Origin: an uncultured Prevotellaceae bacterium
Lineage (GTDB): Bacteria; Bacteroidota; Bacteroidia; Bacteroidales; Muribaculaceae
Direction of reading: 5' to 3'
Assembly: GCA_947165675.1 (NCBI GenBank)
Contig: CAMVBJ010000008.1
Coordinates: 1 to 64,000, forward strand
DNA: 64,000 nucleotides
Shown here: positions 8,717 through 15,936 of the stretch, one piece after another
How positions within the stretch are numbered: the stretch's first letter is position 1
Layout of the letters: the number at the start of each line of letters is the position of its first letter
Notes under the pieces: generated by a model
Databases searched by the model: none
What the model saw: the letters and a program-made list of their open reading frames with translations, nothing else
Told to the model about the DNA's origin: nothing
Made by a program: the position numbers and the translations under genes

Positions 8717-9390
8717 TCAAGGTTGACGGCGGCACATTCATGATGGGCGCTACTCCCGAGCAAGAGCCCGAGGCCGCCGACAACGAGCGCCCAGTTCACG
8801 AGGTGACAGTCTCATCGTTCTACATCGGGCAAACCGAAGTAACGCTGGGGTTGTGGATAGCGGTGACTGGTTACAATCCTATTCCGCACCTTTATCCAGA
8901 GCAGAAAGATGATCCACGAAGAGCCGCACAATGCATCACATGGACTGATTGCCAGGAGTTTATTACCAAACTCAACGAGATGACAGGCCAGAAATTCCGC
9001 ATGCCCACCGAGGCCGAGTGGGAATTCGCAGCTCGTGGTGGCAACCTGAGTCACGGTTACAAGTATGCTGGCAGTAACAACATCAACGAGGTCGCATGGC
9101 TGGAAAACAGAGGCTTGGGCGATACTTTTGCCAGGACCAAAGCTCCCAACGAACTGGGCTTGTATGGCATGAGCGGTAGCATGTGGGAGTGGTGTCAAGA
9201 CTGGTTCGGTCCCTATAGCAGCGAGCCTCTTGTCAACCCGAAGGGGCCCGAGTCAGGCACCGAGCGCGTGATCAGGGGTGGCTGCAGAGGTGCGCTCGAT
9301 CCGATTTACATGCGCGTGACATGCCGCAATAGTGGCGAACCTGATGATGAACTATATGCCGGCATCGGCCTGCGCCTGGTCATGGAATAG
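8701..9390 (+). CDS. second FGE-like domain, C-terminal fragment of the frameshifted gene
   Basis: About 229 residues, a complete FGE-sulfatase (SUMF1-like) domain. It has VDGGTFMMG at the start, FYIGQTEVTLGLW, MPTEAEWEFAARGG, LYGMSGSMWEWCQDWF, RVIRGGCRG and IGLRLVME at the end. It has no signal peptide and no promoter of its own. The only nearby starts are the GTG at 8701 and the ATG at 8713, inside the region that overlaps the previous frame. It is therefore unlikely to be exported by itself. The tandem FGE-like architecture is 40-50% alike by eye in its core motifs, which suggests an internal duplication. Confidence 0.75.
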   Translation: MAFDMIKVDGGTFMMGATPEQEPEAADNERPVHEVTVSSFYIGQTEVTLGLWIAVTGYNPIPHLYPEQKDDPRRAAQCITWTDCQEFITKLNEMTGQKFRMPTEAEWEFAARGGNLSHGYKYAGSNNINEVAWLENRGLGDTFARTKAPNELGLYGMSGSMWEWCQDWFGPYSSEPLVNPKGPESGTERVIRGGCRGALDPIYMRVTCRNSGEPDDELYAGIGLRLVME

Positions 9391-9395
9391 TTAAT

Positions 9396-9430
9396 AGTTG
9401 TCAGTTGTCAGTTGTCAGTTGCCAGTTGTC
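9396..9430. repeat. tandem heptamer repeat (AGTTGTC)5
   Basis: Five consecutive 7-bp units AGTTGTC, the fourth changed to AGTTGCC, begin six bases after the stop of the FGE-like frame. No function is evident. Confidence 0.85.
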
Positions 9431-9479
9431 AGCTAAAGCCTAAATAGCGACTAACCGACTAATAACACTCTTCCGTTTT

Positions 9480-9510
9480 TTTGCTATTGTCTGTTTTGTT
9501 TGTATATTTG
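9480..9510 (+). promoter_or_regulatory. Bacteroidota-type promoter for the L,D-transpeptidase
   Basis: TTTG at 9480-9483, a 19-nt spacer and TATATTTG at 9503-9510: a full match to the consensus, 50 nt before the start codon. Confidence 0.8.
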
Positions 9511-9559
9511 CAGAGATTTCGCGTCCCCTTGGGCGCATAAACCCATTTAAGGCTTAAAA

Positions 9560-10195
9560 ATGAAACGTACAGCACAACTATTCTTAATGTCAACATTCGC
9601 GCTGTTGCTGCTCTCGTGTGGTGGCAACAAGGAGGGTAACACCGACGGTACAGCCGTGCAGGAAGAGGCAGCAACGCCCCATATTATCACCCACGCCGAT
9701 GCCCAGTATGAACCCAGCACATCATTTATCGTCGTCTCCAAGCGAGACCTGACGCTCACGGTGTATGCCCGCGGAGGTAACGACACTATCGCCTTGGCAT
9801 CCTATCCCGTGTGCATGGGCAAGAACAAGGGCAACAAACAGTCCAAGGGGGACATGCGCACACCTGAGTCACCTGAGGGTCAACCTTTCACTATTTCCAA
9901 GATACAGGATGCCTCGACATGGGTTCACGACTTCGGTGACGGGCGTGGCAGCATCTTGGCCTACGGCAACTGGTTCCTTCGCCTCAACACACCAGGGCAC
10001 AGCGGCATCGGCATCCACGGTAGCACGGGTAACGAGAACACAGTTCCTGGCCGGGCCAGCGAGGGCTGTATCCGTTTACTCGACAAGGACATCATTAACC
10101 TCAAGGAGAATTATGCCCGTGTAGGAATGCCCGTCATTATTAAAGCCGAGGAGCAGGGTCTTTTCCCCTTTGAACAGCGATGCGTCGCTCAATAA
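9560..10195 (+). CDS. L,D-transpeptidase (YkuD) lipoprotein
   Basis: 211 residues. A lipoprotein signal ends in LLLLSCGG, so the mature protein starts at Cys20 and is anchored in the envelope. A YkuD domain follows (~55-195). The substrate-loop histidine is in IGIHGSTGNEN and the catalytic cysteine in SEGCIRLLD, the usual H...SxGCIR arrangement. The family forms 3-3 cross-links in peptidoglycan or attaches proteins to it. The gene is monocistronic with a consensus promoter. The family is firm; which reaction it performs is not determinable here. Confidence 0.9.
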   Translation: MKRTAQLFLMSTFALLLLSCGGNKEGNTDGTAVQEEAATPHIITHADAQYEPSTSFIVVSKRDLTLTVYARGGNDTIALASYPVCMGKNKGNKQSKGDMRTPESPEGQPFTISKIQDASTWVHDFGDGRGSILAYGNWFLRLNTPGHSGIGIHGSTGNENTVPGRASEGCIRLLDKDIINLKENYARVGMPVIIKAEEQGLFPFEQRCVAQ

Positions 10196-10225
10196 AGTTA
10201 AGGCGATGATATCAATGTTGGCCTG

Positions 10226-10260
10226 GCCCCTGCGGGGCTAATGCGAAATTATTATTTTTT
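10226..10260 (+). terminator. possible terminator after the L,D-transpeptidase
   Basis: GCCCC-TGC-GGGGC at 10226-10238 is followed after ten bases by ATTATTATTTTTT. A wider CTAATGCG/CGCATTAG pair (10238-10245 with 10286-10293) overlaps it. The spacing to the T tract is loose. Confidence 0.4.
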
Positions 10261-10338
10261 CGTGTAATTAGCCCTATTAGCCAAGCGCATTAGAAAACTT
10301 TTCAGGGTCAACTGCTATATCGTTTCCACAGTTAATCA

Positions 10339-11022
10339 TCATTCCCCTGACAACAACTTGTCGATGAGTGCGGTGACATCGCTGATGCTGGTGTTGCCGT
10401 CACCGTCCACGTCAGCCGCCACGGTATCGATGGTCGTCGAGCTGGACAACAGGCTATCAATCAGAGCCGTAACATCGGCAATATCGACCTTGCCATTTCC
10501 GTCCACATCACCGGAAATGACGGTCGGTTCGACGGGTGGTGTTGACGACATGATGGCCTGGAGTTGCGCCTTCTTGATCGTGCCACCAGTGCTGACATTG
10601 GCATCCCATGAAACAAAACGCAACCTTGCCGTCCCGAGTCCTGCAGGCACGGCAATGGTGCCATAAAGGGTTTGGGAAATACCCGATGGCGCGGGCATAC
10701 ACATGATGGAATCGCGGGGAATGTCAGATTCGTCGTCGATGGCTATGGTCAAGCCTATCTCGCTGCTCCTGGACATCCACTTGATAGTGACGGCGATGCT
10801 GTCAATACCCTGGCATGAGAAGTAGGGCGAAGTGAGCATGAGGGCTCGGCCCTGGCTGTTGACATAGATGGCAGCCCCCTGCGAGAACATCGAGGACGTG
10901 ATATCGTTCCCAGCATATTTCCATCCCTCATAACTGCCTACCACATATTGTGGCAGATCCTGTGCAAGCAATGATAATGACATCATAGCGATAGCAATCA
11001 GCATAGTGGCAAGTCGTCTCAT
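10339..11022 (-). CDS. secreted protein with C-terminal dockerin-like domain
   Basis: 227 residues. It has a signal peptide (MRRLATMLIAIAMMSLSLLAQ). A middle region of about 140 residues without a recognisable family looks like a beta-rich binding domain. The C-terminal dockerin-like pair is GDVDGNGKVDIADVTALID and ADVDGDGNTSISDVTALID (~165-225), each with an EF-hand-like calcium loop. The gene is transcribed alone from a consensus promoter. The dockerin call is firm. Its function is unknown, and no cohesin partner is encoded in the window. Confidence 0.8.
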   Translation of the reverse strand: MRRLATMLIAIAMMSLSLLAQDLPQYVVGSYEGWKYAGNDITSSMFSQGAAIYVNSQGRALMLTSPYFSCQGIDSIAVTIKWMSRSSEIGLTIAIDDESDIPRDSIMCMPAPSGISQTLYGTIAVPAGLGTARLRFVSWDANVSTGGTIKKAQLQAIMSSTPPVEPTVISGDVDGNGKVDIADVTALIDSLLSSSTTIDTVAADVDGDGNTSISDVTALIDKLLSGE

Positions 11023-11073
11023 AGTTCAATCAAGCTTATACTTATTATTGAGAATGACATCTGAATGATGTCA

Positions 11074-11104
11074 CAAATATAGATTATTTATTAATATTGT
11101 CAAA
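11074..11104 (-). promoter_or_regulatory. Bacteroidota-type promoter, minus strand
   Basis: Read on the minus strand: TTTG (11104-11101), a 19-nt spacer, TATATTTG (11081-11074). The leader contains a TGACATC/GATGTCA hairpin at 11053-11072. Confidence 0.75.
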
Positions 11105-11143
11105 GAAAACTTTTAAAATATCCTCTTGTGAAAGAAAGAATGT

Positions 11144-11178
11144 CTTTTTGTTTGGCATTGTGCTCGACTTGAACTACC
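11144..11178 (+). repeat. 35-bp direct repeat, copy 1
   Basis: Begins CTTTTTGTTTGGCATT and ends CTTGAACTACC; identical to 11232-11266. It carries a TTTG and a degraded -7 (TACCGTTG). Confidence 0.9.
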
Positions 11179-11190
11179 GTTGTCTTGCAA

Positions 11191-11227
11191 CGAAGGTAGG
11201 CGGCGTCTCGACATTGCAAACAAAAAG
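11191..11227 (-). repeat. inverted, diverged copy of the same repeat
   Basis: Read on the minus strand it starts CTTTTTGTTTG, contains GTCGAG and ends TACCTTCG. It is therefore a diverged copy facing the other way, with TTTG and a -7-like box 18 nt apart. Together with copy 2 it forms a perfect 11-bp stem with a 4-nt loop (11217-11227 with 11232-11242). Confidence 0.6.
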
Positions 11228-11231
11228 TTGC

Positions 11232-11266
11232 CTTTTTGTTTGGCATTGTGCTCGACTTGAACTACC
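11232..11266 (+). repeat. 35-bp direct repeat, copy 2
   Basis: Identical over 35 bp to 11144-11178, 88 bp downstream. It overlaps the likely glutamine synthetase promoter. Confidence 0.9.
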
Positions 11267-11270
11267 TTTG
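11239..11270 (+). promoter_or_regulatory. promoter for glnA inside repeat copy 2
   Basis: TTTG (11239-11242), a 20-nt spacer and TACCTTTG (11263-11270). It would give a leader of about 115 nt before glnA. Confidence 0.65.
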
Positions 11271-11388
11271 CCGAAAACTAAAAACCATTAATTAACCTGC
11301 GAGGCTGGCTTTAATCTTAAATGTTGCAAATCATTGAGAAGCTGCATAATAGAGAAATGTCACCTCGATTAAAATCTTACAAAGCAAA

Positions 11389-12897
11389 TTGGAAAACGAA
11401 ATTCTGGCTCTTAACGCCAACCAGGTAGTTGCCTACCTGCAGAAAGAACCTCACGAGTTTACCAAGGCCGACATCATCCGCTTCATTGAGGAGAACAACA
11501 TCCGCATGGTCAACTTCATGTACCCCGGCGGTGACGGCAAGTTAAAAACCCTGAACTTTGTCATCAGCAGCAAGGATTACCTGCGCACCATCCTCTCGTG
11601 TGGTGAGCGCGTGGACGGCTCCAGCCTGTTCAGCTTCATCCAGGCCAGCTCAAGCGACCTGTATGTGCTGCCGCGCTTCAGCACCGCCTTCCTCGACCCG
11701 TTTGCCGAGATTCCCACCCTGTGCCTGCTGTGCTCATTCTTTGACAAGGACGGCAATCCGCTGGAGAGTTCTCCCGAGCAGACGTTGCGCAAGGCCGCCC
11801 AGGCCTTCCGCGAGGTGACTGGTATGGAGTATCACGCCATGGGTGAGCTGGAGTACTACGTCATCCGTCCCTCGGTTGACTTCTACCCCGCCCGCGACCA
11901 GCACGGCTATCACGAGTCGATGCCCTATGCCAAGACCAACGACTTCCGCCAGCGCTGCATGGACTACATCGCCAAGGCTGGTGGCCAGATCAAGTACGGC
12001 CACAGTGAGGTGGGTAACTTCGAGCAGGACGGCGTGGTCTATGAGCAGAACGAGATCGAGTTCCTGCCCGTTCCCGTGCTCGACGCTGCCGACCAGTTGA
12101 TGATTGCCAAGTGGGTGATCCGCAACCTTGCCTTCCGTGCCAACCTGAACGTCACCTTCGCTCCCAAGATCACAACCGGCAAGGCTGGCTCGGGTCTGCA
12201 CATCCACATGCGCATGATGAAGGATGGCCGCAACATGATGGTCAACGACAAGGGCGTGCTGAGTGATGAAGCCCGCAAGGCTATCGCCGGCATGATGGAG
12301 TTGGCACCCGCCATCACCGCATTTGGCAACAAGAACCCGATGTCATACTTCCGCCTGGTGCCTCACCAGGAGGCTCCCACCAACGTATGCTGGGGCGATC
12401 GCAACCGCTCCGTGCTCGTGCGCGTGCCACTGGGATGGACCGCTGGTGCCGACATGTGCCGCATCGCTAACCCGCTGGAGCCCGCCAGCAACTTTGACAC
12501 GACCCAGAAGCAGACCGTCGAGATGCGTTCACCGGATGGTTCGGCCGACATCTATCAGCTGCTCGCTGGCCTGTGCGTAGCCTGCCGCCATGGCTTTGAG
12601 ATGGAGAATGCCCTCGAACTGGCCAAGAAGACCTACGTTGACGTCAACATCCACGATGCTGCCAACGCCGACCGCCTCAACGAGCTCGATTGCCTGCCCG
12701 ACAGCTGCGTCGCCAGCGCCGATTGCCTGGAGAAACTGCGTGGTGCCTTCGAGGAGAAGGGCGTCTTCAATGCCCACATGATCGACGGCATCATTGCCCA
12801 GCTGCGCTCGTTCAACGATCGCACCCTGCGCCACGACATCGAGCACGATCCCAAGCGCACCGCCCAGCTCGTCAACGAGTACTTCCAGTGCGGCTAA
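11389..12897 (+). CDS. glnA: glutamine synthetase
   Basis: 502 residues. It makes glutamine from glutamate, ammonia and ATP. The N-terminal beta-grasp (YPGGDGKLKTLNFV near 45-58) is followed by the catalytic barrel, with GELEYYVI near 149-156 supplying metal ligands, GSGLHIHMRM near 266-275 and NRSVLVRVP near 339-347. The length fits the ~500-residue GSI-like enzymes rather than the ~700-residue GSIII also found in Bacteroidales. The adenylylation motif NLYxLP of enterobacterial enzymes is not seen. The start appears to be TTG: in-frame stops at 11347-11352 exclude longer forms, and no ATG gives the conserved N terminus. It is monocistronic, ending in a strong terminator. Confidence 0.93.
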   Translation: MENEILALNANQVVAYLQKEPHEFTKADIIRFIEENNIRMVNFMYPGGDGKLKTLNFVISSKDYLRTILSCGERVDGSSLFSFIQASSSDLYVLPRFSTAFLDPFAEIPTLCLLCSFFDKDGNPLESSPEQTLRKAAQAFREVTGMEYHAMGELEYYVIRPSVDFYPARDQHGYHESMPYAKTNDFRQRCMDYIAKAGGQIKYGHSEVGNFEQDGVVYEQNEIEFLPVPVLDAADQLMIAKWVIRNLAFRANLNVTFAPKITTGKAGSGLHIHMRMMKDGRNMMVNDKGVLSDEARKAIAGMMELAPAITAFGNKNPMSYFRLVPHQEAPTNVCWGDRNRSVLVRVPLGWTAGADMCRIANPLEPASNFDTTQKQTVEMRSPDGSADIYQLLAGLCVACRHGFEMENALELAKKTYVDVNIHDAANADRLNELDCLPDSCVASADCLEKLRGAFEEKGVFNAHMIDGIIAQLRSFNDRTLRHDIEHDPKRTAQLVNEYFQCG

Positions 12898-12935
12898 TCT
12901 TGCCAGACGACAACGACAACACATTAAACATCAAG

Positions 12936-12972
12936 GGACAACGCGTTTTTTCCAGCGTTGTCCTGTTTTTTT
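12936..12972 (+). terminator. glnA terminator
   Basis: GGACAACGC (12936-12944) pairs with GCGTTGTCC (12955-12963) and is followed by TGTTTTTTT, a textbook intrinsic terminator. Confidence 0.85.
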
Positions 12973-12980
12973 CATCTATC

Positions 12981-13033
12981 TGTCTTACCCTGAAAAACGT
13001 TGAATAAAAAACAACGTTTTTCAGGGTAAGACA
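12981..13033. terminator. 22-bp perfect inverted repeat between convergent genes
   Basis: The 22 bases at 12981-13002 are exactly complementary to 13012-13033, with an A-rich 9-nt loop. It lies between glnA and the convergent 13.07-kb gene. Neither side has a strong T tract, so it may be a bidirectional terminator or an mRNA 3'-end stabiliser. Confidence 0.6.
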
Positions 13034-13072
13034 ATCTTTCCTAAATGAAGTGTACGATGTCCGTTCCGATGC

Positions 13073-14629
13073 TTAGCGGACGACGATCTTTCTGCCCTGG
13101 TGGATGTAGATGCCAGGCGTAGTGGGCAGATCCTTGCCCACGGGTTGGCCCATGAGATTGTAGTAGTTGTTGTCCGTCAGTCGGGCGGTGCCATCGGCCA
13201 CTACCTCGTCGATACCGTCATGGGCACCCTTGCGGTAACGCATACCCTTATAGATGATCTTGTCACCCTTTATCACGTGGCTCAATCCCCAATACTCCTG
13301 ATAGTCGGCGTTGGGGTCGGGCTTGCGGGTAAATGGCGTTAACAGGTCACCCATATCACGACTATCGAAGCCGATACCTTCTACCACATAGGCCAAAGTG
13401 TCACCCTGCTCATTGATATAAGCACAGCGTGAGCACTTCACACCATCAATCTCAATCGGATCAACATTGACGAAGTTCTCTTGGCTCAAGAACTGTTCCC
13501 GTTGTGACTGCATAAAGAAGTCCACTGCATAGAAATCATTAGAATAGAATGTATAGAGGCCATAAAGTGCTTGAGTCCCTTCAGAGTATTGATAAGTGTA
13601 GAAATTAATCATGTTCCTATCTTGCTCGATTACACGATTCAATGCTTGATTATTGTGGCACATAACAAAAGCTTCATCTTCCCTCAATCCCGCAATTAGA
13701 CTGTCGTTTTCGATGCTATTGTCTGTATAGTACAATGCCATAAATGCTTGGTTATATCCATTCTTAAACGGTGCGAGACCATCGAATCGATAAGTATAAT
13801 AGTAGCTTGTCGTGTCACCGTTGTTAACAATCACTTTTTCGTTAACCCATGTCACTCCCTCTCTAATAACTGGCAGATATGTATCCTCAACATAATTCTT
13901 CGGGTAAACCACTTCTCCATCCTCAATAACCTTTTTAAGACCATAATGACAATCTTGCGTACCTGTTGTTAATGGCATGAACAAACATAATGGTGTCGTA
14001 TTTGACGCAATCAAACCAATGCTTTCGATTTGCTCGAACTCTGAATGGATCTTACCTACATAACGTTTCGCCCAATGCTGTCCAATACTTACCGTATCTG
14101 TATAATAAAGTTGGCATGAACTATACTGATCTCCTGAAGCTGCTATTAGTTCATTCCAATAGGCAATGGGATTATTGAAGTCGTATAGTACAAATTCTTG
14201 ACCGTTATAATAATTGGCATGGTCAACCACCAGTACATCACCATCATAGTAAGTGGTAGTTGCAAATGTGTTGTATACGGGACAGTCACTATAGCTAATC
14301 CCATTAGGAATGATGCCATAAACCACTTTATCCTCTTCGCGCAAGTAAACAGGAATTGTGTCGTTGTCCCAATTTATACCGTCTCCACTATACTTGTGCA
14401 TGGCCTTGTAGGTTTTGCCATTAATTACAGTATCGCCCTTGAGTTCAAGCGTGCGGTAAACAACATTGTTGCCTTGTTGTGGGTTGTTATAAGGATCATA
14501 ATGATAATTAATAATATAGTACACCCACTTGACACCCTCGCGAACGAACGGGACGTACTCATACTCTTGTGCTGCTGCCTGGCCTATAGCCAGCAGGGCA
14601 AATGCTGAAAATAATATTACATTTTTCAT
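13073..14629 (-). CDS. secreted two-module protein with type IX-like C-terminal tail
   Basis: 518 residues, third gene of a three-gene operon, 11 nt after its neighbour. A signal peptide (MKNVILFSAFALLAIGQAAAQ) leads to two related modules. Each opens with a REGVKWV/REGVTWV motif (near residues 31 and 253), and a GDTVINGKTYK hairpin follows in the first. The C terminus (YYNLMGQPV...PGIYIHQGRKIVVR) resembles the sorting tails of Bacteroidales surface proteins, with the NLMGQ, PGIYI and GxKxxxR pattern. I recognise no catalytic domain. It is likely exported to the surface by type IX secretion or a similar route. Function unknown. Confidence 0.75.
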   Translation of the reverse strand: MKNVILFSAFALLAIGQAAAQEYEYVPFVREGVKWVYYIINYHYDPYNNPQQGNNVVYRTLELKGDTVINGKTYKAMHKYSGDGINWDNDTIPVYLREEDKVVYGIIPNGISYSDCPVYNTFATTTYYDGDVLVVDHANYYNGQEFVLYDFNNPIAYWNELIAASGDQYSSCQLYYTDTVSIGQHWAKRYVGKIHSEFEQIESIGLIASNTTPLCLFMPLTTGTQDCHYGLKKVIEDGEVVYPKNYVEDTYLPVIREGVTWVNEKVIVNNGDTTSYYYTYRFDGLAPFKNGYNQAFMALYYTDNSIENDSLIAGLREDEAFVMCHNNQALNRVIEQDRNMINFYTYQYSEGTQALYGLYTFYSNDFYAVDFFMQSQREQFLSQENFVNVDPIEIDGVKCSRCAYINEQGDTLAYVVEGIGFDSRDMGDLLTPFTRKPDPNADYQEYWGLSHVIKGDKIIYKGMRYRKGAHDGIDEVVADGTARLTDNNYYNLMGQPVGKDLPTTPGIYIHQGRKIVVR

Positions 14630-14640
14630 AGTGTAGAATT

Positions 14641-15936
14641 TTATTGGATTAATACCTTTTTAGTTCCAACGATGTAGATGCCACGTTGTTTAATAGCGTC
14701 CAGGCGGTGACCCTGCAGGTCATAGATGGCATGAGGCTCATTGTCGGGAAACGCTTCATCGACAGAATCATATCCAGAAACTTGATAGACAAGCGTACCG
14801 TCTTTCCAGCACTTGAGCAGATAGGAGAAGGTGTCTTCCTTATTGATAAAACGGTGTGCCAAGAATTCATCTTTGCTGGCACCGATGCCCTCAATCAGGT
14901 GGTAGCACCAAGGACAGGGATCAAATGGAAAGTAAGCCCCGCAATCAATTCCCGTGTCGATGGTAATGATTCGGTAGTTGTTACCCAAGTTCTCTTGATA
15001 CCACTCGCCCATAACGATTGTAACATCATCAAGCCTGTCACCTGCTTGCAGGTTAAAGTCGAGCACAACCTCGGGTTGATTGGCACCATTGACGATATAC
15101 ACCTTGCGCCCTTCTTCAAACAGGGTCCTCTGGATATCATACTCTGGAGAATAAATTTGCTTGCAGTGGCGCTTGCCGATGATTGTATCTCCCTTGACTT
15201 GAATGGTGTAAGTGTTATTGAGTTCATGTTGCCTGGTTGAAACTGCCAGGCATTCCCATGTGGTACCATTTGCCAGCAAGTTATCGTAGGGAATGACGAT
15301 GTCATCTTCGTCATTGTAACAAGTGATCTTTTTCCCTCCCTTGGAGGAGAAAATGACATGACTGATGTTGGTCGGCTTTGGGTATCTTGTCCTGCCAGGT
15401 GCTGCCTTCAGCAGGAAAAGTTTCATCGGCCCACCTATGTAGCCATATTGATAGATGATACCTTCCCATTCCGGCAGGCAGTGTGTGTCCCCGTTGTTTA
15501 TCATGTAGTAATCCAACGTGTCGTTTTGCCAATCAATGGGCAGTTCTCTGACCTCACCACCCATTACTCCATATCTTACGGTCCTGCCATACTCAAATTG
15601 CTTCCTAAAGTCGTAGAGCAGGCATTCATCACCGATGCTTCCACCTTCAAGCACCGGGCGCACGTAGATTAGACTGTCACCGTCGTTGCGGATGTAGCCT
15701 TGCACTTCGATGGAGATGACCTCATCATCAACCGAGACAGTCTTTTCAAGAGCCATATAGTTGCCTTCGGCAGGTAGTAGACGATAAGTCTCCTTCAATA
15801 TCTCTAACTCTGCACTGTCCGTACCAGTAGGCATGTAACTGAAGTAAACATCCCATTGTGATCCTTCTTCCCACACACTACTTGCATGCATCATGATTGT
15901 CGTTAGGCAAAAGAATGCGAATAATAACTTTCTCAT
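14641..15936 (-). CDS. secreted protein related to its downstream neighbour
   Basis: 431 residues, second gene of the operon. Its ATG overlaps the upstream stop by 4 bp, suggesting translational coupling. It has a signal peptide (MRKLLFAFFCLTTIMMHASS). Two modules begin with EEGSQWDVYF near residue 24 and NGTTWECLAV near 226, the second followed by VKGDTIIGKRHCK. This is the same plan as in the 518-residue protein. The end (IYDLQGHRL...RGIYIVGTKKVLIQ) is a sorting-tail-like motif. A cysteine pair lies in PCPWC near 346. No enzyme family is recognised. It is probably a surface or secreted binding protein. Confidence 0.75.
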   Translation of the reverse strand: MRKLLFAFFCLTTIMMHASSVWEEGSQWDVYFSYMPTGTDSAELEILKETYRLLPAEGNYMALEKTVSVDDEVISIEVQGYIRNDGDSLIYVRPVLEGGSIGDECLLYDFRKQFEYGRTVRYGVMGGEVRELPIDWQNDTLDYYMINNGDTHCLPEWEGIIYQYGYIGGPMKLFLLKAAPGRTRYPKPTNISHVIFSSKGGKKITCYNDEDDIVIPYDNLLANGTTWECLAVSTRQHELNNTYTIQVKGDTIIGKRHCKQIYSPEYDIQRTLFEEGRKVYIVNGANQPEVVLDFNLQAGDRLDDVTIVMGEWYQENLGNNYRIITIDTGIDCGAYFPFDPCPWCYHLIEGIGASKDEFLAHRFINKEDTFSYLLKCWKDGTLVYQVSGYDSVDEAFPDNEPHAIYDLQGHRLDAIKQRGIYIVGTKKVLIQ

